Notes: generated by a model not told the origin, from the letters alone. A stretch of DNA of 64,000 nucleotides from Epiperipatus broadwayi (GCA_028023455.1 JAQFVV010012511.1:3844165-3908164); one strand, 5' to 3'; shown: positions 12,739-24,949, numbered from the stretch's first letter. Translations and numbers: made by a program.

Positions 12739-13737
12739 TATATCTAATGCATATTAATTAGTATATTCAATAACCAAGTCACTGGGTTGTTGTTAATGAG
12801 AGCAGATTCCATATAACTACAAAAACATCAACTGGTGCATTGGTTTCATCTCTGGTCTTAATATTATTTAATTTTTTAGAAGGAGTGATTTAGTCTTGTG
12901 AGTTCTGGAATTAAAGCTTAGATAGCAACTTAAGAATCAGATTGTGAAAAAAATTGAATGTAGTAATTTTTGTATTGGGAAAAAGACCGATTTTATATAA
13001 TTTTTATAAGATTATTGATTGTTAGTGAGTTTGAATGAGTCATGTTTATGACAAGGAAGAAGTAAGGAACAATCTATAAGAAAGTATTCCAATGTTTCTT
13101 CATTTCTATGACAGGGGCACATAATGGATCTCTATTTGTGAAGTGTTGCTTGAGAAGAGAAAATAATTAGTAGGAAGGGTTTTAACATTTTTTTTTAAAA
13201 TAAGAAGTCAAGATATTTGGATTTCTGGTGCCAATATCTGAACTTTTTTATAATGTATTTGTTATTTACTATATAAGAAGAAAGATTGATTGTTTTTTAT
13301 TTATATGAATTTAAAAGAGAATTTACTGCTTTATATTTTTGACATGGACAGTAGCCCTATGACATCAAACATAGTGAGATATTTGTATTCTGAAATAATT
13401 TCCAAATTTGTACAGCCCTAAATTAAAATCACAAGTCAAGGGCATTGTAAAAAGATATGCTATTTATTGCCATATCATTAGACCTTTTGCAATAAATTTG
13501 TTTTGCAATTTTTTATTATATTATTATTTCCCAGGCTCTTTCATCAGTACTTGCTATAAATACTTGTACTTTTTTATTAAATGATGACATCATCTATTTA
13601 TCAAACATTTTAAAATAAAATACTAAAGTAACACATTGCATTATTTTGAATTTTATAAATTAATCATTTAGAATATATAATAAAAATATTTTCAAAAATG
13701 GAAATAAATTAAATCACACATTATAAAATCAAATATC
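12739..13737. other. AT-rich spacer
   Basis: No gene, RNA or repeat recognised. Confidence 0.5.
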
Positions 13738-13962
13738 ATTACATAATAGCAATAATTGTATATATATTATAAAAATAATACAGAAAGGCTTCTTTTTTTT
13801 TTTTTTTTGCCATTTTCAATATAATGGAACTATTATACTTTAAAGTTCCAATTAATAGTTCCATCATATTAAAAAGGCAATATATATATATATATTTGCA
13901 ACAAAAAAGTTTTTCTGTATTATTTTTATTATGTATATGTAATTATTGCTGTTACATAAAGA
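13738..13962. repeat. Palindrome (foldback) 3, about 225 bp
   Basis: The left arm ATAAAAATAATACAGAAAGG (about 13770) is mirrored by the right arm ending TCTGTATTATTTTTATTATG (about 13932). The outer part TAGCAATAATTGTATATA is mirrored by TATATGTAATTATTGCTG. The centre ATGGAACTATTATACTTTAA and AGTTCCAATTAATAGTTCCA form a smaller inner hairpin. The arms include poly(T) and (TA)n, which inflate the pairing, but the non-repetitive parts also match. Confidence 0.75.
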
Positions 13963-14329
13963 CATTTTAGATTATATTGTGTGACTTATTTAAATAAAAA
14001 TATTGTATAGTTAATTGTTTGTGAAATCAAGAAAAATTCAAGCATCTAGTGATAGTTTAAGCAAAATAGTTCCAATTGATTGACAAATTGTTATTTACAA
14101 AAGAATCAATATAAGAGTGTTTAGCTTTGAATCTGCTACTCTATCACTTTGTTAAAATGGAGAACAATTATTTGGAGTATTCTCAAGTAGTGCTATTAGT
14201 CTAAATATTGAATTTTTTTTTTATGATTGCTGATGTAATGTTTTTTGAAAATATTAATGAGCTACAAGTTTAATATTTTTTTAAGAAAAAAATTAAAATT
14301 CATACCATGTATTTATTTAAAAAACCCAT
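13963..14329. other. AT-rich spacer
   Basis: Nothing recognised. Confidence 0.5.
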
Positions 14330-15370
14330 TAAAAATCATGTATCATTTTATAGTACACTCAAGTTTTAAGAGAAGTTATATGAGTATAAATTGATATTAT
14401 GTTTTGGGTTTATAGATTATGAAAAGATTTTTGATTCCAAAATCATTTTCATGGTGATTAAAACAGACTATAAAGATTTAGATCCAGGATACTGGGATAT
14501 TCTGGAAAATATTTAGCAAAATGCAATAGCAGGGATTAGATTATATGGAGAAATGAAGAAGAATAATTTTGATAAAAGTATATGGCAAGGAGATCTCATA
14601 TTTCCCAAAAAAACTATTGTAGCTTTACAGAAGAAGTATTTTGTAAATTAAAATGGGAATATTTAAGTCATCTAGATGTTTAAGATGTGGTTGTTTTTGC
14701 AAATAATGTTTCAGCACTTAGGAAAATGTTATAAAAGCTATCAGATGAAAACAAGAAAGTAGACCATAAGATAAATTTTACAAAGATTAAAGTAATGTTC
14801 AGTGACTTTTTACCAAAAAAAGAGCAAATAAAGATTGATAGTAATGAATTTAAAAAATTAGCAACTACAAATATTTTTATCAAATTACTATTACAGATGG
14901 AAAATCATAGAATTAAACTTGGGTAGAATTCTTTTGATAGAAACAACTTTATATTCAAAGGAAATATGTCATTTAAAAAGAGAGATTTGCAAAAGAAAAA
15001 AAAAGACTTTTACCAGATCTTTCTCATCACTGTTAGATTTGAGATACTTAACAGTATAGAGACTTAAAACTATTCAATTAATTATGAAAATATGTATATC
15101 AGGAATAAGAAGAAGAAATCAAAAGTTAAATTTATGGGTGAGAGAAAAAACAAATATCTTTAATATCAATAAAAGAATTGAAACAATAAAATTAAGCTGA
15201 ACTAGATTGCAAAAAAAATTTAGAATAAGATCACATGTTAATGTAAGAAATAAGAAAGTTTACTGATATGACATAAAAAAAGAGAATATATATTTAAAAA
15301 ATTTACTTGAATTTGGAAACACCTTCATCTTGCAGTGGATCAATAATAGTTAAAAGGGAAGATGATAAAT
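14330..15370 (+). pseudogene. RTE-clade LINE reverse transcriptase remnant, heavily decayed
   Basis: This stretch aligns by eye with the better preserved RTE copy at about 32.65-33.78 kb. The block encoding VDYEKAF there reads as a frame-broken VIDYEKIFDS here (about 14405-14435). The YADD-box region (about 14664-14710) is degraded to HLDV followed by a stop and DVVVFANN. The C-terminal block and the 3' end CTTCATCTTGCAGTGGAT (about 15324) also correspond. Stops and frameshifts are frequent, so no protein is made. In a living RTE element this protein would copy the element RNA into DNA at a nick made by its own endonuclease. No target duplication was identified. It is the oldest-looking of the RTE fragments in the window. 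Confidence 0.75.
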
Positions 15371-16811
15371 AAAAAAGATAAAACCATATTTTTGATAAAT
15401 AGACCACTGTAGGACAAATGAAGCAAATGCAGCATTCATTAATTAGGTTTGTCAAATGCCTGGTGATGAGAGTTTGAGCAGTTTCCTATTCTTGCTTTAT
15501 CCGTTAGTTAAGAATAAGTAAATGCTGTGTATGATAATGGTGAATAGGATGTGGGCCTGTTTAAAAAAAAATATTATTTGGCGAAATTCGAATCATAGAT
15601 ATGGAGTTAGATATGCTATTTCTGCATCAACATCATTTTGTAATAAATCTATTTCGTTAAAAATATATATATTTGAATTATTTATTTTTATTACTTATTC
15701 ATAATTTTAGGAAAAGCATTAAATAGAATAATTAATTTTAGTATTTTATTTTATTTGTATTTTGGTGGATATATGCAAAGTTTTAATCATTTTTAATTCT
15801 AAAATATTTTTAACAGTTTATTTCTAAACTAATTATTTTTGATGAAATATACTTACTGTTTATAACAGTAATTTTATTCAAATGTTCTAATCAATAATCA
15901 TCTTTTAAAAGCCATACTTGCTTGAAAAAATGAATGTCTTCAAGATAAGTGATGGTTATATATATAGACACACACACAATTAAATTTTTTAACACGTTTT
16001 AGTGTTAACTTTTATTTTTTTTATTTTAACCTAAGGATATAATTTATATTTAATGTCTTATTTAAAGTTATTGTTTTATAACCTACAATTGAGCTGATAG
16101 TATAATTAGAGCCTCTCATTAACAGCCAACAAACAATACCAGAGCAAATACATACCTTTGACATTTAAACTAACTTTGATCAGACTTATCAAAATAGGAT
16201 ACATTCTTCAAGTTTTATTTTCATAAAAATAATTATCGTATGTGACAACTTAATGTGTTAACTGATAAAAGAAGCATGCAAAGCCAAAGGAAAAAAAAAG
16301 GTAATAATGAAAAAATGTCAAAATTATTTTAAAATGATATCTCACTTTATACAAGGATAGAAATGGGGAAAAAATTTTCGGAAAGACATACCCAAACATA
16401 CATAAATATATGTTTAATGTATATAAGCTTTAAAACTTATGATAATCATTATATGTTGTTACATAATGACATATAAATAGCATTTCTCCAGAATGACTAT
16501 CATCAGTTTAGGTTTTAACAGCTTAAAGATATCTTCATTATGATGATGAAATTTATCAGGCTCATTGATACCACCAACTTTTCAAAGATATCATTCACTT
16601 TTTTAATAAATCAGATTATTTCACAGTAGGATCAAAATATAACAATTTTTAATCAGATTCACTGTGCTTCAAATGTGAATTAAAAAGTCTAATTTGCTAA
16701 TTTTTCTTGTCATCAATGATTATTTGACTTTTTCTGTATCCATCATTTACATTTATAATGACAGTCAAATAGCTGAACATTTATAATCTCAATTTTTAAA
16801 TATATGTCCCT
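15371..16811. other. AT-rich spacer
   Basis: No gene recognised. The ORF at 15522-15704 has no similarity to a known family. A short (AC)n run occurs near 15968. Confidence 0.45.
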
Positions 16812-16827
16812 ATATACAAAAAAATCT
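16812..16827 (+). repeat. Left target-site duplication of RTE insertion
   Basis: ATATAC followed by seven A and TCT. The same motif with five A recurs at 17801-17814 at the 3' end of the RTE fragment, as expected for a duplication whose A run has slipped. Confidence 0.6.
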
Positions 16828-16830
16828 AAA

Positions 16831-17031
<201 letters not shown>

Positions 17032-17032
17032 T

Positions 17033-17800
17033 AGATATTGCAGATTATGTAGTTGTTTTTGCAAATAATGCTTTAGAGCTGCAGGAAATGTTGCAGGAGT
17101 TATCAGATGAAAGTAGGAAAGTAGGACTAAAGATAAATGTTAAAAAGGCTAAAGTAATGTTTAATGGATTTTCTCAAAATATGAAAATAAAGATTGATTA
17201 TGATGAGTTAGAAGAAATTAACAGTTACAAATACCTTGATCAGATTATTAATACAGATGAAAACATAATGGATGAAATTAATCATAGAATTAAATGTGGT
17301 TGGAGTGCTTTTGGTAGAAATATTTTTTTTTACTAAAAGGAAATATGCCTATGTGTTTGAAAAGGAAAGTTTCTAATAAATGTGTCTTACCAGTTCTTAC
17401 TTATGGATCTGAGACTTGGACACTTAATAGAAGAGCAATACAGAGACTTCAGACCACTCAAAGAAGTATGGAGAGATGTATGTTGGGAGAAACAGGAATA
17501 GATCGAAAACACAATATATGAGTAAGAGAACAAACAGGTGTTACTCACCTCATTGAAAAAATTAAAAGATTGAAATGGATTTGGGCTGGACATATTGTTA
17601 GAAGAGATGATAATAGATGGACATTTGAAATCTTAAACTGGATTCCAAGAGATTGTAAAAGACCCAAAAAGAAATCACATGTGAGATGGATGGATGAAAT
17701 AAGAAAGGGTGATGTGGAAAAGAGAAGCTAAAGGTCAGAGAAGATGGATTGAACATGGAGAAACCTTCATCCTGCAGTGGATTGATAATGGTTGATGATG
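17033..17800 (+). pseudogene. 5'-truncated RTE-clade LINE: RT palm end and C-terminal region
   Basis: The copy starts within the RT YADD box (DIADYVVVFANN at about 17036, where the second catalytic D has become Y) and runs through the conserved KVGLKINVKKAKVM and YKYLDQIIN blocks (17088-17336), a frameshift after about 17325, then the thumb and connection block VLPVLTYGSETWTLNRRAI, the block DLIEKIKRLKWIWAGHI, and the 3' end CCTGCAGTGGATTGATAATG followed by TTGATGATG. The endonuclease and the first half of the RT are missing. A (TGATG)-type 3' tail instead of poly(A) is usual for RTE elements. It is closely similar to the 32-33.8 kb copy but independently inserted. Candidate duplications flank it at 16812-16827 and 17801-17814. 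Stops and frameshifts make it non-functional. Confidence 0.85.
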
Positions 17801-17814
17801 ATATACAAAAATCT
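17801..17814 (+). repeat. Right target-site duplication of RTE insertion
   Basis: ATATACAAAAATCT directly follows the GATGATG tail of the RTE fragment and matches 16812-16827 except for A-run length. Confidence 0.6.
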
Positions 17815-20280
17815 TGTCTAAGATTTACCTTGTTAGTCTGATAATTTTTGATGCGGGACTTTTTGTTATTTGAAGAATAATCCAAGAAGGCAACAACTTT
17901 CAAAGATTATTTATTTGCATACATAAAAAGGTAGTATGATACACTAACGTGTGTGCTAATGCCAAGGATACAAATGAAACTGAAATAGTTTGAATACTTA
18001 AATCCAGTTCTTAAAATAAATATATTTCAGTAAATAATATTCTAATATAGAATGGATGCACTCATATCAATGAACTGATGCTATCAATAAATAGTAATTG
18101 TAAAACTCATCACTATCAAAAGAATGATGTGTCTATATTTAGTGATCACTCGACTGCAGCTGGCTGTGAATAAAACTCACATCAAATCTGGTTATATGAA
18201 AGATTAGAGCAGTATTTCTATATCATTAAACTAAAAAAAAAAGTAGATGCTACTTTTGCAAGGAACTGAAAATACTTTTAAACAATAACAACAAATAATA
18301 TTTGAAAATGAAATTTTATTATGTTATATGCAAAGCATATTAGATTGTTAAAATTTTCTGATATTATAGACCATAATAATGTTATTAATATTTAAAAAAT
18401 GCTGAAGGTTGTTTTTTAGTAATTATTAAAATTAAATATGATTTAGATAACAAGTGAAATATATTTTTATAATCCATTGAACATATAAAATATTTTGGTA
18501 AATTTAGAATAGGGTTTTGTAATCAATAAAAAAAATTTAAAATTTTACATTTTTTTAATTGAAGAAATATTTATAATAAATCTTGGAATATATTATTCAA
18601 AAAATAAAAGTGCAACTTATTGTTAAGAATATCACTATTTGTAACTAATGGTCATTTCTATTTTCTTTTCTGATGCATGTCAAAGTCTTTTTAAAAGGTA
18701 AATTGAAAAACTTGTCTAATGAATATTGTGACTAAGCATTGATGTCTAATGGCCATTATTAGTTTTCATTACTTGCCATGCTTTTTACATTTTATAAAAG
18801 TAGAAGATAAAAGAGGTTTCTTTTTTGAAAAGTTACAACAATAATTCTAACTTTAATATAGTGCTTAAAAGAGAATATCTTCTGTAGTTTAGCACAGTGA
18901 TAGTGGCAAATTCAAGAAATAAAGTTCATAGGATAATATGCAGCTCAGAAAAGCAAAAAAAAAAAAAATTCAGTTTAGTCAACTGAATGAAGATACAAAC
19001 CAATCTGTCATTATATTACTGAAACATTACATGACCACTTAAGCAATGTTATTTATTTTTCAAGAAGCTTCGGAATTCTTTCTTTACATTGAATTAAATA
19101 AATGAATGTTTATTGTACTTTTAAACTTTCGAATTGATGGATTTGCTTTCCCGGAGAGGGCACACACTATGTCTTATAAAATAGCAAATAATTATTAATC
19201 ACAAGAATTTATTAGGGGGTGGGGAGTGAATTAATATATATAAAATATTAATAAAAATAATTTAATTTTCGCTATTATTTTTACTTGCAAAGATATCTAA
19301 TTTCACATGTAGATAAATTGCAGAATAATAAGGAATGTAAAAATTAGTAAATTAAACTTCAAAAAACAGATGGAGGAGTGGTTTGAAAAGTTTTAAGAAA
19401 GCAAACCCATCATTAAAAAAAAAAACAGAAAAGAGTCTACCATGACAGACATAATTAGATAAAAAATAATTTAAAAAAAAAAAAAACTAAACAAGATCAT
19501 AAACACTTATTTATGAAAAACTAACCTAACAAGGTTAAAAAGCAATAACAATTCCATTAAAAACCAATACATAAATAAATCCTGTAGTTTTTTTAATAGC
19601 ACATTTTTTTAATAAATAAAAACATTTAGATGACAAGAAATCCTATTAGCATCTCCTCTGGAGCAGGTGTGTTGAAGATGAGTTAAACAAACACCACATT
19701 GTAAATTTCATTAGAAAAATAAACAAAAAATAATTATAGAGAGCTCTTAGGTCATAAGGTCTTATAAATCACTTTTTAAAAAAAATCAAATCGAGTATAA
19801 TATCATTACATTAATATATATATATATTTAAGGAATGGCATTTAAAATCATCTGGACAATAAATAAATAAATATTAAAAACGCAATTTTTGTTAGAGCTT
19901 ATTATCTATAGCTATTCAACTGTCATATATATTTATATATACACATTTTGGTATGAAAATACATGTATACACACACACACATTTATATTATTTTTATAAT
20001 ACAGAAATATAACCATCCAACAAATAAATATTAACCACTCCGAAAAAATTATTTAAAATAAATATATATCAAGTCAAAGTTGCTGATGATTATTTTAATG
20101 CATAATGATTTGTTTGATGTAAATCAGATTGACTTTTATAAACGGACTGACATGAAAACTAAAAATTCGCAGATCAAACCCCAATCCGTCATTTGCAGTA
20201 TTCAAATATCATAAGACTCTGAGCAACTAATCATTCAATTATTTCATTGGTTACTCATATTTATAATACATGTTTTGAAT
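17815..20280. other. AT-rich spacer
   Basis: No gene, structural RNA or repeat recognised. Short A runs and a (AC)n stretch near 19970 are present. Confidence 0.5.
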
Positions 20281-20660
20281 AGAATGATAATTAGATTACT
20301 GTTTTAATGCAAATATTCTATATCTGATCTATAATCCTTATATAATCTAAAGTAATAAACTGAATTTGGTGGTAACTTTATTATTATTAGATAATGTATT
20401 CAGTATGCAATACCAGTTTTTAATTGGTACTTTGCCTGATTACTCCATAGTTAAAATTTATTTTAAAAATACATGAAATTCTGTTAAAATTATCAATATT
20501 CATATCTAAAAGCTCTTTTGAAATTTAAATATTATACATATCTTTGTAATAAGATCCTGTTTACTTGTGAAAATATTTAGGAATTTATGATAATTACTGT
20601 TTTCACAAATATAAAGTATTAATGTCTGATTTACAATCCTTATATAATCTAGGTTATATT
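20281..20660. repeat. Imperfect direct repeat, about 300 bp apart
   Basis: ATAATCCTTATATAATCTAA near 20331 recurs as ACAATCCTTATATAATCTAG near 20632. Both are preceded by a related ATTACTGTTTT...TCTGAT block. The intervening sequence is not obviously duplicated, so this may be a worn tandem duplication. Confidence 0.45.
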
Positions 20661-20937
20661 TAAATACATGTATAGTACATATACTTTTAAGCTAAATATA
20701 ATTAGAGGGAATTAATAATATAAATTTTAAGCATTTTCATTTTTGGTTTAAAGATGAATCATAAAAATATTATTTTTAGCTGGATGAATTCACTAACTAT
20801 TTTTAACAACAACAACAAAAAAAAAACAGCTAAGTTTTTTAATAAATAAGATATTTTTATTTTTAATATATAAAATTGAAAATCAAATAACTAACCATTT
20901 AAAAGTTTTTGTAACGTTTTAATAAAATAATAAAATT

Positions 20938-21309
20938 TTAAGCATATAAATGTTCAGACATTTATAAAGAAAGGATAATATATTATTTTAAAAATTGGCC
21001 TTATTTGTGCTGAGCATGCTTTCAGTACAATGTGTACCACAATCATAGCTATCTTATATTATTATTATTGATGGTTTTAAATATACTTGATTATATTCAA
21101 ATTCATTTTAATTTGTTGTGTAATTACGTAAAAATTAAAATGAATTTGAATATAAGCAAGTATACTTAAATACCACCAAGAATAGTAATACAAGATAGTT
21201 GTGATTATGGTACACATTGTACTGAAAGCATGATTAGCATGAATAAAGCCAATTTTTATAATAATATGACAACCATTTCTTTATAAATGTCTGAACATTT
21301 ATATGTTTA
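20938..21309. repeat. Palindrome (foldback) 4, about 370 bp
   Basis: The arms of about 170 bp match closely: TAAATGTTCAGACATTTATA (about 20947) is mirrored by TATAAATGTCTGAACATTTA (about 21281), and GCATGCTTTCAGTACAATGT (about 21015) by ACATTGTACTGAAAGCATGA (about 21213). The inner ends AAATTCATTTTAATT / AATTAAAATGAATTTGAATA meet around a small loop near 21120. Related half-unit sequence is found at 22995-23165, so this is a dispersed family. It has no coding potential and is only about 70 bp from palindrome 5. Confidence 0.9.
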
Positions 21310-21375
21310 GAATTACAAGTGCAAAGAAAAGAGATATTAAAGGAATTACATATAATAATAAAAAGTAAAAAAAAA

Positions 21376-21770
21376 ATTTTTTTTAAAAATTATGCTTTTA
21401 TGTAAATAGCTGACTAAAAAGTACAAAATGTCAAAGTAATCTCCTCTTGGTTAATTCGCCATTCTTGATAATATCAGAGATCTTAAGAATCTAGACTTTT
21501 TATAAACCTATTGGAAATTGCAGGAATATTGTTGTTTTATAAAAGCATTTGAGGTCTTTTTCATATTTATGATTTATTTGAGCATCAAATGCTTTTATGA
21601 AATAACAATATTCCTGCAATTTCTAATTGTTTTATAACAAGTCTAGATTCTTAAGATTTCTGATATTTCCCAAGAATGGTGAATTAACCAAGAGGAGATT
21701 ATTTTGATATTTTGTACTTTTTAGTCGGCTATCTATGTAAAAGCATTATTTAAAAACAATCTTTTTTTTA
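21376..21770. repeat. Palindrome (foldback) 5, about 395 bp
   Basis: GGAAATTGCAGGAATATTGT (about 21511) pairs with ACAATATTCCTGCAATTTCT (about 21606), and TCTCCTCTTGGTTAATTCGC (about 21441) with the mirrored TGAATTAACCAAGAGGAGAT (about 21680). The arms are about 165 bp, the loop about 50 bp, and the identity is high, suggesting recent origin or conversion between arms. The sequence differs from palindrome 4, so two families stand side by side. Confidence 0.9.
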
Positions 21771-22064
21771 CATCATATTTTTTTACTTTTTAATTATACA
21801 ATATTTACATATTATTTCAAAAAATGGTTAAAACTACAAAAAATATCTGACAAAAATTATAACTTAAGTATATATTGTGGGTGAAATTTTTTTATACCTT
21901 GCCCTGAGTGGTTCTAATTTAATCCAGAAAGTATTTTGTTCTTTCTTAGAATCATATTAATTAATATATATATCAGATATATAGTCCTTAATGCAGCAGC
22001 ATCTAAGACATTAGAATGCTAGTTCTAATAAACAGAAGCAATCCTAAGGAGAACATTGGGTTGT
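21771..22064. other. AT-rich spacer
   Basis: Nothing recognised. Confidence 0.5.
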
Positions 22065-22925
22065 TGTTGATTAGCCCCTGCACACTACCTGATGTCACTG
22101 TTTCCATGCAAAAGCACAGAAATATACTGCTCATGCAGCCTATAGAATAGTTCTTTTCATATTAGCCACTAAGCAGCTTTTCTGCTTCATGGTAACTATT
22201 GCACACTTCATAGATCGCTACAGTATAATGTGAGGGTGTGTAGAATTCAAGTTGTCTTAGGTCTTTGCATGTGCATTTGAAGTACTTATTTTTCAGATGA
22301 CCTGATGAAGTTTTAGATAATATTAATTGTAAGACAAAAGACAAACTTCTGTTCACATATTTTTAAAGTTAAATGAAATTCAAAAGTTTATGTTCCAGCA
22401 TTATACAGAAATCACGCATAAAATGTATTTTGCACAGGGACAGCTTACGAGACTTTCAAAGGATAAGCTTGGCTTGATCAGAGAGGAATTTTAAAATCGA
22501 ATTGTGTTTTGTAAATTGTTTTAAAATAGTATTGAAAACTTTTTTTTTTTTGATCAGACATTAATTGAAAAAAGGAAATATATTTTATTAAATAATTTTG
22601 TTTTTCAAAATGTTGTGTATGTTGTGATGGCCAATCCTTTGGATCCCCCTCCGTGTGAATTCCAGTGCTATGCGCTGACATGGATAATGTTTTCAAAATT
22701 TTCACGCATGTGACAGACAATCCTTCGGATCAGCAAAACCATCAGATCCTCCTCCCTGCAAATTCCAGTGCTATGCACTGACATGTATAGTGTTGTATCA
22801 GAGTAGTGTAAAAAAAAGTAAATTGTAAATCAGCCCAGTAATGTTATATCTATTGGTTTTTGACTAGCAACAGAGCCATCAAGCGGCACGTAGGGGCTAA
22901 TCGATGATAATCGAACATTGTTTTC
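22065..22925. repeat. Unidentified repeat region with inverted ends and an internal direct repeat
   Basis: The left edge (TTGTTGATTAGCCCCTGCAC, about 22063) and the reverse complement of the right edge (CATCGATTAGCCCCTACGTG, about 22910) share GATTAGCCCCT and a diverged continuation of about 40 bp. Inside, GGATCCCCCTCCGTGTGAAT (22641) with ATTCCAGTGCTATGCGCTGA recurs at 22745-22794 as a diverged copy, about 104 bp apart, and each is accompanied by a CAATCCTTYGGAT motif. Base composition is markedly less AT-rich than its neighbours. The minus-strand ORFs at 22162-22356 and 22478-22720 match no family I recognise. It may be a non-autonomous element with short inverted ends, or two fused SINE tails. 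Confidence 0.5.
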
Positions 22926-22994
22926 TTATTTTTGTAAATATTTAATATATATGATTTTTCAAGAATCTGTTTTCTGTGGAATTGTAATATTATA
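22926..22994. other. AT-rich spacer
   Basis: Nothing recognised. Confidence 0.4.
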
Positions 22995-23165
22995 CATAAA
23001 AATGTTCAGATCTTTATACAGAAAAGATAGAGGTATGTTGTTTTAAAGTTAATTTTATTAATATTGAGCATGCTTTTGATAGATTGTATATCATAATTAT
23101 AGCTCTTTTACATTTCTATTGTTAGTGGTATTTAATTATATTTAAATACATTTAAATTCATTTGA
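22995..23165 (+). repeat. Single-arm relative of palindrome 4
   Basis: Runs parallel to the left arm of the 20938-21309 palindrome: the AAATGTTCAGA block followed by TTTATACAGAAAAGATA, then TTGAGCATGCTTTTGATAGA, then CATAATTATAGCTCTTTTAC, with about 70 percent similarity by eye. The mirror arm is absent; the sequence runs instead into the inverted Penelope-like pair. Confidence 0.7.
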
Positions 23166-23166
23166 A

Positions 23167-23945
23167 ATTTTTTTATTCGAATTTTTATTTAAATCTTTTA
23201 AGATAGACCACTTCTTTGAGAGAAGGGTGCTAGAGTCTTTTTTATTTATTGTGAATTGCTCTTTGGCTATAATCCAAGCCTCCTAGATTTTTCTCTTTCT
23301 ATCCTCCCACTCAGTACAGACAATTCTCTCTTTAGATAAATAATATATGGCCAGGGTCTTGTTCCTGTTCTATAAATAAAGAGGTGTTATTGCTACTTCT
23401 CTTAGCCCTATCACAAAGATCATTGTGTCAGGCCAATTTTGTTGAGAAATTAGCCCTTGATTCACAGTAATAAGCATATTTGCAGTTGATTTGGTTGTTT
23501 GTAATTTGTAAACTATTTGATGAGCCAATTCAATGGACAATTTATCTTTCAAATTGTTTAGTAATTTATTTAAAGCTGGGAAGAATGAAAACTTATATTA
23601 AATTTCTCAGAACAAATGCTTTTTAATTTTTTAGAAGTGTTTAGAATGTATGGTAGGCTTATCCATTTCTTGGTCTCTTCAAGTTTAGGTTGCAATAGTT
23701 TTTTTCATTTTATTGTAGAATCTATAGATTGTATTGTAAATTTTATTGATGTTATATCCCATGTTTTGTAGATCTTTAATATAAGCCTCTGTATTGTTTT
23801 TTCAATCTATTTCAAATTTACACAGTTTTGCATTCTTTTGTAGGAAGCCTTTAAAACTGGCATATTTGTGGGCCATGGGCGTTCTTGAACTGGAGTGGAT
23901 CAGCTGTATTATATTTATTGATCTTAAAGGCTTTGTATTCAGATA
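23167..23945 (-). pseudogene. Penelope-like element fragment (RT thumb, linker, GIY-YIG remnant), inverted copy
   Basis: Read on the minus strand from about 23945, the fragment shows the RT thumb motif HSSSRTPMAHKYASFKGFL, then a CKFEID block, then a KNNTEAYIKDLQNMGYN-like helix region, then a GIY-YIG approach segment (KDKLSIELAHQIVYKLQTT at 23370-23552). A further frame gives an SRANFSTKLA-like stretch and an H-x-x-x-x-GH type terminal part. PLEs encode a telomerase-related RT fused to a GIY-YIG endonuclease, and this order agrees with that. Stops and frameshifts interrupt it and the RT catalytic half is absent. It is the left arm of a head-to-head palindrome with the next feature; outer ends match at 23180-23230 and 24560-24612. 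Confidence 0.75.
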
Positions 23946-24612
23946 AGCAAAATTATGTAAATTCAAAATAGATTGAAAAAACAATACAGATGCATATATT
24001 AAAGATCTACAAAACATGGAATATAATATCAATAAAATTTACAATACAATCGATAGATTCTATAATAGAATGGAAAAAATCATTGCAGCCTCAATCTGAA
24101 GAGACCAAGAAATGGATAATCCTACCATACATTCCAAAATTTTTAAAGAAACTAAAAATAATTTGTTCTGAGAAATTTAAAGTAAGTTTTCATTCTTACT
24201 CATCTTTAAATAATCTACTGAACAATTTGAAAGATAAATTGTACATCGAATCAGCTCATCAAATAGTTTACCAAATCACATGCAACCAAATCAAACTGCA
24301 AATATGCCTATTATGGTGAATTAAAAGCTAATCTCTCAACAAGATAGGCTCAGTACAATTATCTATAGAGCAGTACTAAGACAAGTAATGAATACTCCAT
24401 ATTTATAAAACACGAGCAACAACCAGGCCATACATTCATACAATTTATCTGAAGCAAGAATGGTCTGTATTGAGCTGAAGAATAAGAAGAGAAAAATTAA
24501 GGAGGCTTGGACTATAGCCAAAGATCAATTAGCAATAAATAAAAAAGACTCCAGCATTCCTTTCTTGAAGAAGTGAGTTCTCTGAGAAGATTTAAATAAA
24601 AATTTGAATAAC
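23946..24612 (+). pseudogene. Penelope-like element fragment with degenerate GIY-YIG domain, right arm of inverted pair
   Basis: Plus-strand mirror of the previous copy. It begins at the CKF-ID block (about 23955), continues through the KDLQNMEYNINKI-type helix (about 24000), WIILPYIPKFLKKLKIICS (about 24114-24170) and NLKDKLYIESAHQIVYQIT (about 24220-24280), then CKYAYYGE (GIY-YIG-like, about 24295-24320) and after frameshifts HEQQPGHT (about 24412-24435), a motif position normally conserved in PLE endonucleases. The outer part encodes KIKEAWTIA, also found as KVKEAWFVA in the 38.5 kb PLE remnant, so both derive from one PLE family. The RT active site is missing and no intact protein can be made. 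Confidence 0.75.
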
Positions 24613-24949
24613 AACATAATAAATTCAAACGTGTTTAAAATGTGGGGGGCAAAAATAAACAGAATCCTTCACAAGTTTGTGTGCCTGTTGTAGTATATAT
24701 TTCTGCTGTTACGTACATCTTACAGAAACCCTTCTGCACCAATCTGACAAATGACATTACCATGTGAAATAGTGAGACCATGTAGCACTTTTTTTTATTT
24801 TTTATAAAGTTCGTTTTGCATATTTATCTTTTTTTTTTTTATAATGGTTGAAAAGTTTGACATTGTGAAATTCGTTTTCATTTACAGAAATTGATAAGAA
24901 AAAAGTTGTAATGTTTGCGAGAGAGTAGACCTATTTGATATGTCACTAG
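24613..24949. other. Spacer, possibly PLE 3' flank
   Basis: No gene. The first 130 bp are less AT-rich and could be the untranslated 3' part of the PLE copy, but no matching copy was found in the window to confirm it. Confidence 0.35.

Noticed and set aside
22300-22330. CTGATGA as a possible hammerhead core
   Set aside because: No stem II and no GAAA at the required distance.
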